From contig CM040106.1 in NCBI GenBank assembly GCA_022496805.1, positions 2,728,001 through 2,792,000 on the forward strand: a DNA stretch of 64,000 nucleotides. Direction: 5' to 3'. Each line of letters begins with the position of its first letter. The first letter of the stretch is position 1. Shown in pieces: positions 47,385-60,059 of the stretch. The notes beneath the pieces were generated by a model. That model worked only from the letters and a program-made list of their open reading frames with translations. It was not told the origin of the DNA and made no database searches. The stretch is from Pohlia nutans. Its lineage: Eukaryota; Streptophyta; Bryopsida; Bryales; Mniaceae. The position numbers and the translations under genes are program-made.

Positions 47385-50300
47385 ATTCTAGAAAGTTGTA
47401 TTCTAGGAAGCTACATTCCATAGGTTCACCAAATGTGACCAAATATTATACAGATGTAATCTTCATGGAATTAATTTAAAATTGGTAGTGAGACTAAAAG
47501 GGCCACTACCAGGTTTTGGAACTCATTTGTAAATTTGGGTTCATTCACATGCGTTAAATACTAGTAACCAAATCTAACTCTGATCTAGAATTACAGCACG
47601 CATATCCCAAGAGCAGGTGATTTGTAATTACATCACGTTCTATTGTGAGCTTTGACATCAAATTAATTATGATCTCCGTGCTGAGAAATATGAAGGTCTA
47701 GTAATGGAAACAATACATACTCCATAATATTATGCCCTAGTAATAATATTGGTCACTATATATTTGACATCAAGAGCTCAATTTTCAACACTCATGGCTA
47801 TGTAACCCACAATCATAGGTCATGGTGTGGGAGGGCATGAGTAGCCATGCAAGGGTCTTCTAAACCCACAGTCATAGGTCATAATTTTCACCAAAAATAG
47901 AATTTTTGAATAAATTAGCCATCCACAATTTCTATTTTTATTAGAATTTCGATATTTATAAAATTTTGACAGTAATTCTTGCTTCCCGCTCTCAAAATCC
48001 TCGCTCCTCGCTCCACGTTCGCACAATAGCCTCGTCTTCATTACTTCTACCTTCTTGTGACTAGAGGTAGTTATTGTTTCTTTTGTGGATGAACATTGAG
48101 AATATTCTTCATATTCTCTAAAAGGTTGAGGAATTATGCATGAAGGCTACTGAATGTAATGGGGGTTACAATTATAGAGGGCACACTGTACCAACGAGAA
48201 AAGAATATATTTGCTAGACTAAATGTGATATTTAATGATTAACGATCATAGCATACTAGAACATAAAGAGCAAACACCCTTTTAAAACGAGTCCACAATC
48301 TAGTTATAATGGCAATTACATGGAAATCCCACAATTTGAGAGTGAATATTCTCCTTGAGATCCATCTTGAAAAGAATGCTTCCTTTTTGTGCTCTATTAT
48401 ACTATGATTGTACTATGCTTAAAACACTTATGTTCAATATCACATGCTAAGGCGTATTGTTATTGAACTCCTTTAGATCAACAACTCGTTCTTGAGCCAT
48501 GGTTTTTTAAAGTATCTAAAGTCCATATATCTATATGCCCAGGTATCTAAAGTCCATATGTGAACTTTTGATTTTGGAAATGATCCAAAAAAAAATTTGG
48601 AATTTGACTTTCTTAAATATCCATATACCTATGTACAAACCATCAAAATATTGCAAATACCTCAAAATACAACACATATACTAGAGTTAACCGAAAAGAG
48701 TGTCTCAAAGTGGAAACTCATCTCATACTCACCTTCAACTCATTTTTAGTTCAACAAAACGGCAAAACTAGTTCATGGTGAGTCGGAGAATAATCTAAAG
48801 CAAGACCCTGCGCCACCATAGGACGTGGAACTTGTCACCTCCCCAATGCTAGAAGAGAGTTCCCATCCACTCCCCCATACCAAGTGCCCCGACCATGGGG
48901 ACTATTCATGAACTATGCATGTAAGTTTTATTTATAGAGAGAAGACTCCCCTCCAACTCCTCTTCAACTCCCCTTCTGTTTTCGGTTGACTCTACTATCC
49001 GGATTTTTGTGTTTGGAGGTTTTTTATCTAGTATTTTTTTTGGATTGTATTCACTAAGTCATGTTCTATTAGCGCATGTATTTTGATCAATGTACCAAGT
49101 CCTTTCTTATTTTAATATATAAATTTGTCCTAATCTGAAGATAAATAAGTCAATCTCACTTCTAAAATTCACAATAATTATGTATGAATCCATTCTTAAC
49201 ATGAAAGATTGCAATAGAGAGGTGTTGGCACTAGTCATTGCTAAACATCACTTTCATTTTTTGAAAATTGAGCTCAAATTCTATTTAACCTCGAAATCAC
49301 ACATCCACAAAATCTCAGTTTTGAGTGTGCAATATGGAGTTCTTTCAGACCATTAACTGACACTTGTTTCATTAAGCTATGCTTACAGTAATACAAGACA
49401 TTTGCTTCATTAAGCTATGCTTACAATAATACAGTTGAATAATACTAATAGTATCCCTAATTTCAATAGAGGACGTTTGTAGAAAACATCACCCCAAAAA
49501 ACTGAGGTATCTCTGGAACACAGTGGGCACTAAAGGGTTAACCCTTTAACGTCCCATTCCTTTGTAGAATAGTCAAAAACTACACTTTTATACACAATTT
49601 AGCTTTCAAGATTTGTTAAAATATATTTTTTAATATTTTTCATGCATGAAATTGTATGTTTCCTATTAATCCTAAAATTTTTCAATTTTTTTGATACAAA
49701 ATGAACTTTTTACAAATTTTTAAGTCAAATACTTCAAGAAATTCATATTTATTACAAAAAAATCTTCAAAAAATATAAAATTTCTAGAACATGTGCAAAT
49801 GACAATGGAGAATCACATGATATATCTTTTGTGAATTGATTTAATTTAAAATTTAAAATTCAAAAGGTAGACATCCTATGCAGTGTAATGCAAACCTTGA
49901 GCTACATAGCTTGCAACATAAATAAAATATTCAAAACTTGAAATTTTTGAGATCCAAAAAGTGAAGTGAAAACTAGACTCAATAGATTTCATTTTCTCAA
50001 TTGAAAGCAATAGCAAAAAAATTCATCTTCAAGGTCAAAATTGGCTTTGACCAACAAACATCCACTATTTGGATGCGCGGTCCTTAAAGGGTTAAATGCA
50101 ACTATCCAAAAGATTTTCACTAAATATATCTACTTGAGGTTGTTGAATTCACCCATATATATGGTTTCTTTAAATAAGAACAATTTTATAGCATTTTCAT
50201 TTATTACTAAAAAGGTCAAATAAAATCAAACGTTTGTGAAGTTCTATCCGATAAAGATGCAGATTCCTCACGACGAGAAAAAAATTCAGAATCCTATCAA

Positions 50301-50841
50301 AGAATTTGTGGATGACACTGTAGAAACATTTTAAATTTACGCAAGGCTCCAAGACCGTGTAAGAAGAGCTCATGGCAAATGAACTACACGCGATCTTCCT
50401 AGGATCCTCTCAAACTGTCCTGTACAAACTCTGATTCAATCGTGTTCCTCTCCAGAATCAAACAAATTTCAAAGTGCATTCCCAGTGACAGCAGTTTGAC
50501 AATGTTGCTCAACTGCCTCAACAATTCGCTGATACTCCGCTCTGCCGAGAAACGATGCGATTGCCATTAGTTACAACCGTTGTAACTACTTGAACCATAC
50601 TGCAGTTCCGGCACGGAAGAACCGCATCACAACCACACTTTCCAATGACACCACACCTCGAGTTCGGTATCGGCATACCAATTTCAATTCATCCAATTCG
50701 TCGGCCACACGCCAATGATATCACTGTATTGTCTATTCTATTTCACAGTTTCAGGAGGTCCCTTATCAGCTACACTGACCAATCCAACAATAAATATATC
50801 ACAACAAAATTTGACCCACATTCCTGAACTCTGGGCTTCTC
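47385..50841. other. No gene seen; AT-rich 3' flank of the NERD-like gene
   Basis: The stretch is largely AT-rich with no frame longer than about 75 codons. The 3' UTR and polyadenylation site of the minus-strand gene must lie within the last few hundred bases below 50842, but I cannot place them with confidence. Confidence 0.5.
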
Positions 50842-53800
50842 TCAACCGTGCCAAAACTCACAAGTGTCTCCTCTCTTACAATACCCTTTTGCATAGAACC
50901 TGCACGGCACATCCTTCTTGGATCCCCTTGGTCCCCTAGTGATTCGAGACCCATCTCGAGCCGCTGAAGCATCATATTCGCGACCGGAGCTGCTCCGACC
51001 ATACGTGCTCTTTCCACTCTCGCTGTCTCCCCAACTACTCCCATCCGCACCCTTCCGAGAAGAACCCCACATATCTGAGTCTTGACGTGACCGACAATTG
51101 CTCCAGTCATCGGCTCGTCCCGTGCTCGAAGGGCCACCGTAGCTGCTTTGACCTCTCGCCCAATTTCCACCTCGATCCACAGCATTGCGAGGATCCCAAT
51201 CGGCGCCACCCACTGATTGACCCTGCTCCACTCGACTTGAGCTATGTCCCGCATCCCCAGCGCCCCAACTAGAACTACACCGAGGCGTTGGAGACCCACC
51301 CGCTACGAAGTCTTTCGACATGCTCCGAAGCGCTACCAACAACTCCTCCTTGAACCTTCCGGTCAATGCGTCCGTCAGTAGCATTGAGTTCTCTTGCGCG
51401 TCGCCCGTCTTCCAAATTGTCAGGTTCACGGGGAACAATCCTGTCGTGTTCCATTTTCTCAATTGTTCCATTGTGAAGGGGCCCTGCACCATCCCTGTCG
51501 GATCCTGATAGTGCCAGATCTTCTCCTTCTCGAACGTGTCCAAGCTCCGCACACTGGGACTCCTTGCACCGTAACCTAAAGTCGACCCACTAAGAGTGGC
51601 TGCAGAAACGGCCTCCCTCCCCCAGTCGGATCTCGAATGTCCAAATACCGGAGTGATGCCGGCTCTAAGCTCTCCTCGACCGTATTTGGAATCGTCCACC
51701 TCCCCGGCCCACTGAACCCCGTCAACCCGCCCACCACTGCCGTTCCAGTTGTAACTACCGGCCCGGGTGCGATCCTGATCTCGTGATTGGTACCTCTCCC
51801 AATCCTTGTCCCAAACTCGAGGCCTGTCCCTTTCGTCGTTGATGTGCGACTTCCCATCCACGCCCAAAGTCGACTCCCGACCTACTCCTAGCTTCTCGCT
51901 ACTTCGTCCTCCCTCGCGAGAGTATCCTCTGCGCCCAGTCTCCTCCCAAGAAGATTTCGATTTCTGATGGGCGAAATCGCCTTTCGAATAAAATGACTCC
52001 TCAGGATCGAAAGCGTCCCAGCTATTGAAACCACTGTTTGGAGAAAGCTTCGGCCGAAACCTCTGAGTACCTCCTGTGGTACGGAAAGCACCATCAGCAC
52101 GAACTCCTAATTGCAACTCTACCTCAGTAAGACGCGATACATCATACTGAAAGACATCTAAATACAGAAGAAATACCACTAACTGAACAGCTTCGGCTCT
52201 TCGTCTGGTAGAACCAAAGACGATAAACAATACCTTGGAGGGTTGCGATCTCGTTCAAATCTGACTCATATCCGGGATCCATGTGTGGGTCTGCCGTCAC
52301 TTCGGGCCTTGCCTGAAGCTTAGCTGCACGAAAGGCTGGACTGCCCAATTCTTGCAGCTTCTCCACACATTCCCTCAACGTGAACCAAGGTTCCAGGTCA
52401 AGGCATAGCTCATACCCTAAAATACTTTCTGAAACTTCTAAACTTGCCACACCTCAAATGTGACGCACCCGGAGTAAAGTCAACTGTTGTTTAGCACAAA
52501 CTTAAACAGCTTTTAGCATTGGCATCACGTACTTCAAATACTCCATATTTATATACTTCATCAACAGAAAGTCCTCTAAAAAGTACTATATTCTTCTCCC
52601 CATCCTCCTTTACTCAACAAAGCGCGCACATACTACGATATGAACAATTATGCTAGAATCCCGTGACCCGTGTCTGGAGAAGGAAGCTTAAGATGCGTGA
52701 TCTAGAAAATAAAATTCCCTCCAAATTATTTTGCCATATCACTAGTAGGGGCCTTTTGTATCACTCTGGTATCAAGATGTGACCCTATAAAAACCAACAT
52801 TCTCATAAGACGTTTTATTATCTCCTAAAAGTTCAACATTATTTGTACACAATAGATAAAAATATGGCATGTTCCCATCATATTCCATGCAAAGGAAACA
52901 CGTGAGCCACTTCCTTTTATCTATAAAATAAGATACAAATACCTCTTTACAGTCTTTACAGTCATTACGCTCCTTAAAGTTACTACTAATCATGTCTTTT
53001 CATATTAATGTTTCTTTTTAAAGGAAAAAAGATATAGTGATGACCAGATGAATAAATTGTTGCATGGCTTTTCCACAACACGCTGAATAAATCAAGAAAA
53101 TTAAGTCATGTAGTTGGTCAAAAAAGGATATTCTTTTTTTCGTCCCTTCTCACTGGCACGATCCCGAAGGTTGATCAAACGTTGTTTCTCGCTCTCAAAC
53201 CACTGAGATCCAAACAGAACACGTCCACTGTTCATTGGTATAATATTAAGGGAAAAACGAATACGATCTTTCATCCACGATACTACATCACCCCACCTAG
53301 ACTAAAAGATCTAAAAGACTAAAAGTACCTGAATAATCCCAGCCTAAAAATATGAACCTTAAAACTTCCAATTAAAGCTAGAACTCCATCTCAGAATATG
53401 CAACGGATGCCAGCTACACCACTTATTACTTTCGAATCCCTGACTTGAAATACTACACACAAATAAACACAACCCGATTCGGTTACTTACGTCGTTCACT
53501 TTGGCCTCCCGCAGGGCCATCGCCTTGTCTTCCACTTGACCCTAAACAAGAACCACTCGCAAAACGAATGTGAGATAACGACCCTAACCAAGGGCCAACG
53601 ATACACGTGCCAGATGCATGGTGAGCTCTCCGCCAGAACACTTACCACAGTCAGCGCCTTGATGAAACCGCATTTGATGCTCTGACGCAATCGCTGGCAC
53701 TCTTCCTGCCATGCCAACCAGCCGGTCAGCAGGAAGGAGATCACAAAATCCACTGTATTCCAAAGCTGAGTGTTGTGTCACTAAATAGATAATACAAAAC

Positions 53801-56800
53801 AGCACCAACTTCTAAATCTAACGGAGTGGTTTCAGTGCAGCAAAAATCATGGAAGGTCCTAAACACACCTATAGGAATTTTTGGGTCAAAACGGGGAATC
53901 ACTAAACATTTAACACCGGCGATGCTTCACACCTAAAAGTCAGCTGCAGAGAGATCACTACCTCAGTGAAGTCCTGGTTTGACACCAGGTCGACTGTCAC
54001 GTCCTCTTTCTTCTGCAGATTCAATATCTCCAGTACGATATTCGTCATTTTTGTTCCTGCTTTGTAACTCTCTTCACCAATTCGTGTTCCTGGCAACCAC
54101 AATATCAAGCTCTCAACCTCCTAGCTCAATGATACAACCGACAAACACTGGGCTCGACCGGCTCTATGACTGGGCATGTGCACCAGGACACACGTAAACA
54201 CCACCCACAAATAACGCACCCCTCGTCACTTACGAACCAACCTGTCACCAGAACGAGTCTATACGTCGTTTCTGTCTTGGTCGATATCCCTGGAACGCGA
54301 ATTCTCACAAACGTATCCACCACTTTGTTGTCGAACTCCGGATCGTCCAGCATATCTCTCAAAAGAGCTCTCCGCAGGTATATCAGGTCCATGTTCTTGG
54401 GAGTGATAGCAGCAAATTCGCTGCTATTCGGCCTCTCAAACTTCTCTTCCGTCGATCTCCGAACTCTTCGCCTCTCCTTTGCACCACCCGTGCCCAACTT
54501 GTCCTCGTTGCCGTCCAAGCCAACCGCGTGGTCCTCCTCCATCGCATCGTCACCGCTCTGCACATCCTTGCTCTTCTTGCCATCTGCGGAGCTCCCCGCC
54601 GGAAAGTGTATCTGCAGACGCTTGAACATCTCGAATTGCCCGATCAACTCCTTCCCAAAAATGCTCTTCAGTCGTTCGTCACAATTAATCTGGCTACTTT
54701 TGCGTGGGTCCTGCAACTTATGACGCTTGATGTAGCTCCACAACAACTTGTTCACGGCAAACCTAGAAAGAGGCTTTGCTGGGTCCTCCTTCATGTGCTC
54801 GACGAAGTTCAGGAGCTCCTCAGATGCCCAGCTCTCAAACTTCTGAGACCTCACTACCTGCAGCAGCTCCTGCTCTTCTTCCCCCTCTTTCTCGCCATCG
54901 TCCTCCGGTTCTGAGTACTCATCCATTTCCTCGGAACCCATGGGATTATTCTTCGATCTTCTCTTCTTCCAAACGGCACCCAAGGACTCAGGATAGTCGT
55001 GATCAGATTCGCATGTTTCTTTGTCGGACTCGTCGTTCTCTGTGTGCTCTTCTGTTTCCGAACCCCCGTGGTTCAGCATACTACCATTCCGACTCATAGG
55101 CTTACCATCCTTATCTAACTCCGGCATTACCAAAGACAGCCTTCTTTTCAGATCCTCCCAGTATTCCTTAAACAAGCATTCGTACGTTTCTTGGTCTTCG
55201 AAGTCCACCTCCACCTACAATAATACCAACGCCCAAAAACGCCCGCACATTAGCACATTCATTACCTGCATGTAACCGCAATTCCACATGACCACATCAC
55301 CTCCCCTTCTGACTCTCCAAAGCCTGTGTCTACGGAAGGGTAATCCCAAAGACTAGTCCCAATTTTGTGCACGTTTCCCCCACCACCACCTTAGCAAACA
55401 GTCCCATTCGACCGATAGTACAAACAGACCCTAAGCAGACTCAGCTCTCCAGCCTGTTACAGCCCGATGCTCCTGGTCACAACTCTGCCGACTTCCCCGT
55501 CATCGAAATACAGTGATCGTACCCCGTCCGCGTTGATGGTCTCGTTCCGTTCAATCATGCTCACTATCGGCAAACAATCTTCGCATAGGCCCTTTCGTTT
55601 GCGAAGCAAAAGGAACTCCGCTTTTTCGATGCAGCTCCCGCAGTAGGCCGTGGGACATGAGAAACACTGAAAGCTGCCAGGCTTCGTACACACGGAGCAG
55701 AAGTGCCATCCTGGAAAAGCCAAAGCAACAAACATCATCTGCTGGCAGGCACGGCATTATTACCCATGCACGCGGTCAAGAGCCCCGGCGAAGGCACTTC
55801 GCCACTCCCACTTAGTAAATGTCACCGAGGAGTGTATATCTCAGAACTGTCAAACAAATATGATCACATCGCCCTCGTATAATGATCTCGACTTAATCGA
55901 CAAATCGCTACAACGCCATGCGTGCACGGCTACACGAAACCGACAACGCACTCCCAAAAAAGGCTCTCCGGTTAGACTCTACTCAGACGTTTTCAATCTC
56001 GTACAGGTCCCACCTACTGTCGGTGCTCCTACTCGTCCTCAAAAAGAGCACACGACGCAAAAAAAACGAATCACAATAGGGGTGTCAAGAATCTGCAAGA
56101 TTTGTGAACGCATACCACACAGCCACGCCCCCTTCTTTTTGAAGAAAGCAGCGTCGCGTCCAATACAGCTCAAATGGTACGCCTTCGGACAAGATCTGCA
56201 CCACAGTTGCAAAAACAAACGTCAGCTTCGGCACACTCAGAATGAACACCAAAGACCCAGGTTCCTCGTTGGTTTGAATATGAGATACCCTTGCCGGCAT
56301 CAGTATCAATTCTAAGAACATCCACGACTTTCATCTAAATCGTCTTAAACAGAAAATCGCACCATACCTGCGGTCGCAGAGTACAAGGTCTCCGCCGTCG
56401 AAGCAAATGAAACACACGTCCTCCTCGTCCTTCTTCCTCTCGTCCGCGGTCTGCATCTTTCTGCTGAGCTTCCTTTGCCGTTCCTGCAACGGCAATTCCA
56501 AGGATCGTTTCTTGTCGTTTTGCAATTCCTTGTATTTCTCCTCCCGCTGCTGCTCCCCTCTACAGAGACCCAACAATCGCGCCTGCTCCTCTCTTTCCGA
56601 CGATTCGAACATTTCTATTTCCCTTTCTAACTCCGTCGTCTTCTCCTTGGGTGGGACGCCTTCCAGGTCAAGTTCCTTCGAGTCCACCAGAATATCCGTG
56701 AAAGCGTTTGGCTGTCGTCGGCTTCGGCTCGACTCCTCAGTCTGGCCAGAAGGCTGCCAAACCTTTTTCGAATCACTTGCGACCTGCGCGGCGTCAGATT

Positions 56801-57644
56801 CTCGATACATGACGGCACGAGAAAACTCGTGGTCGCCTCCCGACGTGTAACTCGTGCCGCAGGCGGAGACAACCATTCTGATCTCGAGGTCGTGCAGAGA
56901 GTCTACTTCTTCTTCTTCCACGACGCGGAAGGCCGTCACGTCGGAATGGATATCTTCCGTGATTTCAACGACCTCCAGAGGCTCATTCACGTCCAGACTT
57001 GGCCATAAGCCTGCTCTTTCGACCACTTCGACTTCCGCCGCTACCGTATTCGCTGTACCTTTATCCGGAACTTCGAGAGCTCGAACCGCTGGTAGAACAT
57101 CGCGCTGCACAGGCGTGGGGCTTGCCTCGTTCACAATCGTCACTTCGCTTTCGATTTCTAGCTCGAGCTTCGGTGACTCGTTTAGATCTGATACATCCTC
57201 TTTCGAGGATGCTGTTGCTCTAGGGACGGCGCCGTCGGCAGCATGGATCTCGGCCGGAACTCTCTCAGTCGTGGCCCTCGATTCACTTGCCGACTCGTTA
57301 ATTCCGGTGGTCATCGCCAAGTCTTCCTTCGGAAAACCATTCATACCCAACTCGGGAGCGGCCGAGGCCATGGTAATTTTCGCCGCCCCCTTCACAGCCA
57401 ACCTGTTTTTCTTCAGCAACTCGTCACTAATATCCATGGAATACACATCCTCCTCTTCCTCGAGTTCTTCGACATTGTCGTCCGCGCCTACCACAATTTT
57501 TTCTGCGGTCACCCCCGCCATCATTTCTTTCCTGCCATCTGCTGCCACTGTGATTATCGTCTGCACATCATCAGCAACATGCTTATCGGTCACTAAGCCC
57601 GGTAGCAAGGTTGGCTCCGGCGCCGCATGCCTCCCATTCACCAT
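50842..57644 (-). CDS. NERD: NERD-like PHD-SWIB-Plus3-GYF-CCCH protein, ten coding exons, about 1429 aa
   Basis: Exons (minus): 57644-56368, 56195-56116, 55710-55523, 55214-54242, 54089-53962, 53705-53646, 53541-53491, 53202-53132, 52379-52234, 52157-50842. They sum to 4290 bases and every junction keeps the frame. A disordered acidic N-terminus (1-410) is followed by a PHD finger (C411-x2-C414, H433-x2-C436, to about 500). Then come SWIB (about 643-719), Plus3 (about 780-905), a charged helix with RDRASEKGRKKE, a Trp/Gly/Ser-rich linker, GYF (about 1204-1260, WHYQDPTGMVQGPF) and a terminal CCCH finger (C1410, C1418, C1424, H1428). Four WG dipeptides (near 1170, 1289, 1355, 1367) fit the Argonaute-binding feature of Arabidopsis NERD, a plant-specific nuclear protein in siRNA-dependent chromatin silencing. 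Function here is inferred from that family. The ATG at 57644 is the first of the open exon. Introns are U2-type except intron 8. Confidence 0.93.
52380..53131 (-). other. U12-type AT-AC intron (intron 8 of the NERD-like gene)
   Basis: Read on the minus strand the intron starts ATATCCTTTT, the canonical minor-spliceosome AT-AC donor, and ends TTCAC. A TGCCTTGAC sequence (52405-52397) matches the U12 branch consensus TTCCTTRAY at 8 of 9 positions. Its branch A at 52398 is 18 nt from the end. Removing 53131-52380 joins GA to G, giving Glu and a KGRKKE-LRECVEKLQ junction that agrees with the conserved family sequence as I know it. No GT donor lies between the last conserved codon and the next in-frame stop. 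Confidence 0.85.
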
Positions 57645-57870
57645 CCCTTCGTTCCCCCGACTTCGGTTAACGTGAAATAATAATCCTATGAGTCACCACT
57701 CACAATTTCCGAGCACTATTCTAACGTGACCACGCCATATGCGATAAGCCTGGAACATCAAGACGACACGGCGCCGCTTTTAATCTGGCGTCCCATTCGC
57801 AGACAGATGCTGAAGGGAGAACGCTATGTTGAAGACCGTGTGAGTGTGGTTCTCGCCTTTGTATGAAGTA

Positions 57871-57880
57871 TTTAGGGTTT
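57871..57880 (-). promoter_or_regulatory. Telobox-like motif upstream of the NERD-like gene
   Basis: AAACCCTAAA on the minus strand lies about 230 bp before the start codon. Telo-boxes of this kind are common in promoters or 5' UTRs of plant housekeeping and translation-related genes. A single short match is weak evidence. Confidence 0.35.
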
Positions 57881-58753
57881 CAAACTTTAGACTACCGTCG
57901 GCCCTGGATAATTGTTAACAGTTCGGAGTAAGGAAAATCCACAAGGTTCTTTAGTCTTTGGCAAGGTTCATCCTTTTGCTCTCACTACATGAAAGATAAA
58001 AAATTCAAAACATGTGATTCTTGAGGTGGGGCTACTATGGACTTCCAATCCTACATCATCATTTTTTAAGTAAATAATGACGTGGAATGTGCAATATTTT
58101 AAAATCCGCTACAACTGTACTTATAAAACAATTTTTATTCCAAACTTTAGCTCACAAAGCCTAAGAACCTCATCTCTACCCACAAAAAGTACTAACACAC
58201 AAATATTTTTAGATTTGTTGGGCTTTGCCTTTCAGGCAAGGACTATCCATCATGGTTAATAAACACTTTTGCTAATGCAATTCTTTTAACATCGTTAATT
58301 TTTAGTTTAATGTTTGGACTTAGAGTTTTAGATTTTTTTGAAATAAGTTTTTATTGAGTTAGAAATAAAGAAAATTGTGAGGAAAAATTAAACAAAAAAA
58401 CACTACCAAAGCCCTTTGAATCTACCAATACCTTGTTTCATTAGACAATATCACTTGTGAAAATTTTATGATAACTTCATCAAGCATCTGACAAATTACA
58501 TTTACAAATTTAGGTCTCAATGGTGTAGTTAGTAGCACTATTCCCAACGAACACTTGATTCATGCGGGTATGAAGACCTGCATCACTCACTCTCTATGGT
58601 AAATTACATTTGGCTTCAAGCCTCCTTTCATAGGTAACAAATGAAAGCATGATGATAACACACTACAACTTGTAATTGGACACGTGTTTAGTGGTTGATA
58701 TTAGATGCACATCTTTTTTTTCTCTTTGCAAATTCCATTAAGAAAAAAACTAT
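57881..58753. other. No gene seen; AT-rich
   Basis: Nothing recognisable beyond the upstream region of the NERD-like gene. Confidence 0.5.
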
Positions 58754-59333
58754 GGTCGCAAAGGGGCCTTGGGGACTGTGACGTGGGAGCAAAATTTGGG
58801 GGTGCCCGTGCACTTTTGACGAGGGCACCAATGGTGCCACCGTGGTGCCAGCGCTGCGGGTTCTAGGGGGTCGAGCCAATCACTGGGAACAAGCGCGTGT
58901 GTTTGGGCGTAGAGACGGTGTCGGGGCTGACACGAAGCGCCGCTGCAGCGCACAAATCCCGAGCCGGTCGAGTGCTGTTAGTAGCCTTTCAGGGTTCAAT
59001 TTCTGAAAACTGTCATGAGTCGGGCCACCTAATTTTTTCGAAAACGTCAGTGTTGGCAACAATCGCTCCGGATTGGAAAATCGTTGGCAACGATTGCTCC
59101 GGATTGAAGGCTGTGCAGAGCGGTAAATGCTCTTCTCCGGTCAGTGGCCAAACACCCCGGCCACGTCGACGCCAGCAAGCCGGCCTCCACGCCACGCGAC
59201 TCCATTCCAACATTGTCAGGGAAGTGCAATAACTCGGTAGGCAGCGTTTTGGATCACCGCTGGCACCAGTAAAAGGGAGTTTGGGCATCCGGTTCACCTA
59301 ACACGGGCTGCCTTACGGGGCCCCTTTAGGACC
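58754..59333. other. GC-rich island of about 580 bp with short inverted ends
   Basis: Composition rises sharply inside AT-rich flanks. The edges GGTCGCAAAGGGGCC (58754-58768) and GGCCCCTTTAGGACC (59319-59333) are inverted repeats with two mismatches in 15. No clear target duplication is seen. A short direct repeat, GTTGGCAAC followed by CGCTCCGGATTG/TGCTCCGGATTG, occurs twice around 59053-59110. It could be a MITE-like insertion or a fragment from a GC-rich locus. Open frames on both strands have no recognisable domain. Confidence 0.4.
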
Positions 59334-60059
59334 CCATTTTTCTCCTAATGAATAGTTTACATTGGAAGATAAACAAAAAAGGTAGAGCCGTGAGACTTTG
59401 TCTTTACATGAACCTTTGTAAACGTATTTAACTAGTAGGACTTGTGCCGTTGAGCACATTGACGTTAATTTAATGTTAAGAACTTTTATGAACTTCAAAG
59501 AGCTTGGGTTGTTTCCTCAAAAAATTCTAACGCGGAACGGTCGAGTAAGACAAACCGAGCTGTATTGTATAGTAGATAGTAAAAATGTATTAGTTTAAAG
59601 CCTTACAAGTTAACAAATTATATTTTAGTGCTTCTATTTTATATGAAAAAACGTGTATACTTCAATAAATTTGTCATTTCTAAAATTTTATCTTTATTAA
59701 TTTGACTATAACTATGGCTATAGTGGTAGAATTCGTATACTGCTTATGTCAAATAGTCAGTATTTTGAATCAAAAAATTCTTCTATAAATATTAAAACTT
59801 AAATTAGAAAAATAATAATATATAATATTGAAATTAAAAACAACTAAATATTACGGAAACTAATTTTTAAATGTAAATTTGTTTAGTAATACAAACTATT
59901 CTTAAGATTAAACAAGATATAAAACTAGAGATGTAAATTTGGGATGTAAAACTACATACATAAACTTTTTGATGTGAACTATGCATATATGAAAATAAAA
60001 ACAATCTAACATATGCAAACAATGAATGTAAAACACTAGATACCAAATAATGATTGTAA
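59334..60059. other. No gene seen; AT-rich
   Basis: I see no features apart from scattered A/T runs. Confidence 0.5.

Noticed and set aside
52380..52450. Coding sequence SESILGYELCLDLEPWFT as part of the NERD-like protein
   Set aside because: It lies in the predicted U12 intron. Including it requires a donor that deletes the conserved SEKGRKKE segment.
54166..57675. Long plus-strand ORFs over the NERD-like gene (54166-54723, 56854-57675 and others)
   Set aside because: They are antisense to exons with clear conserved domains and carry Ser/Leu-rich shadow composition.
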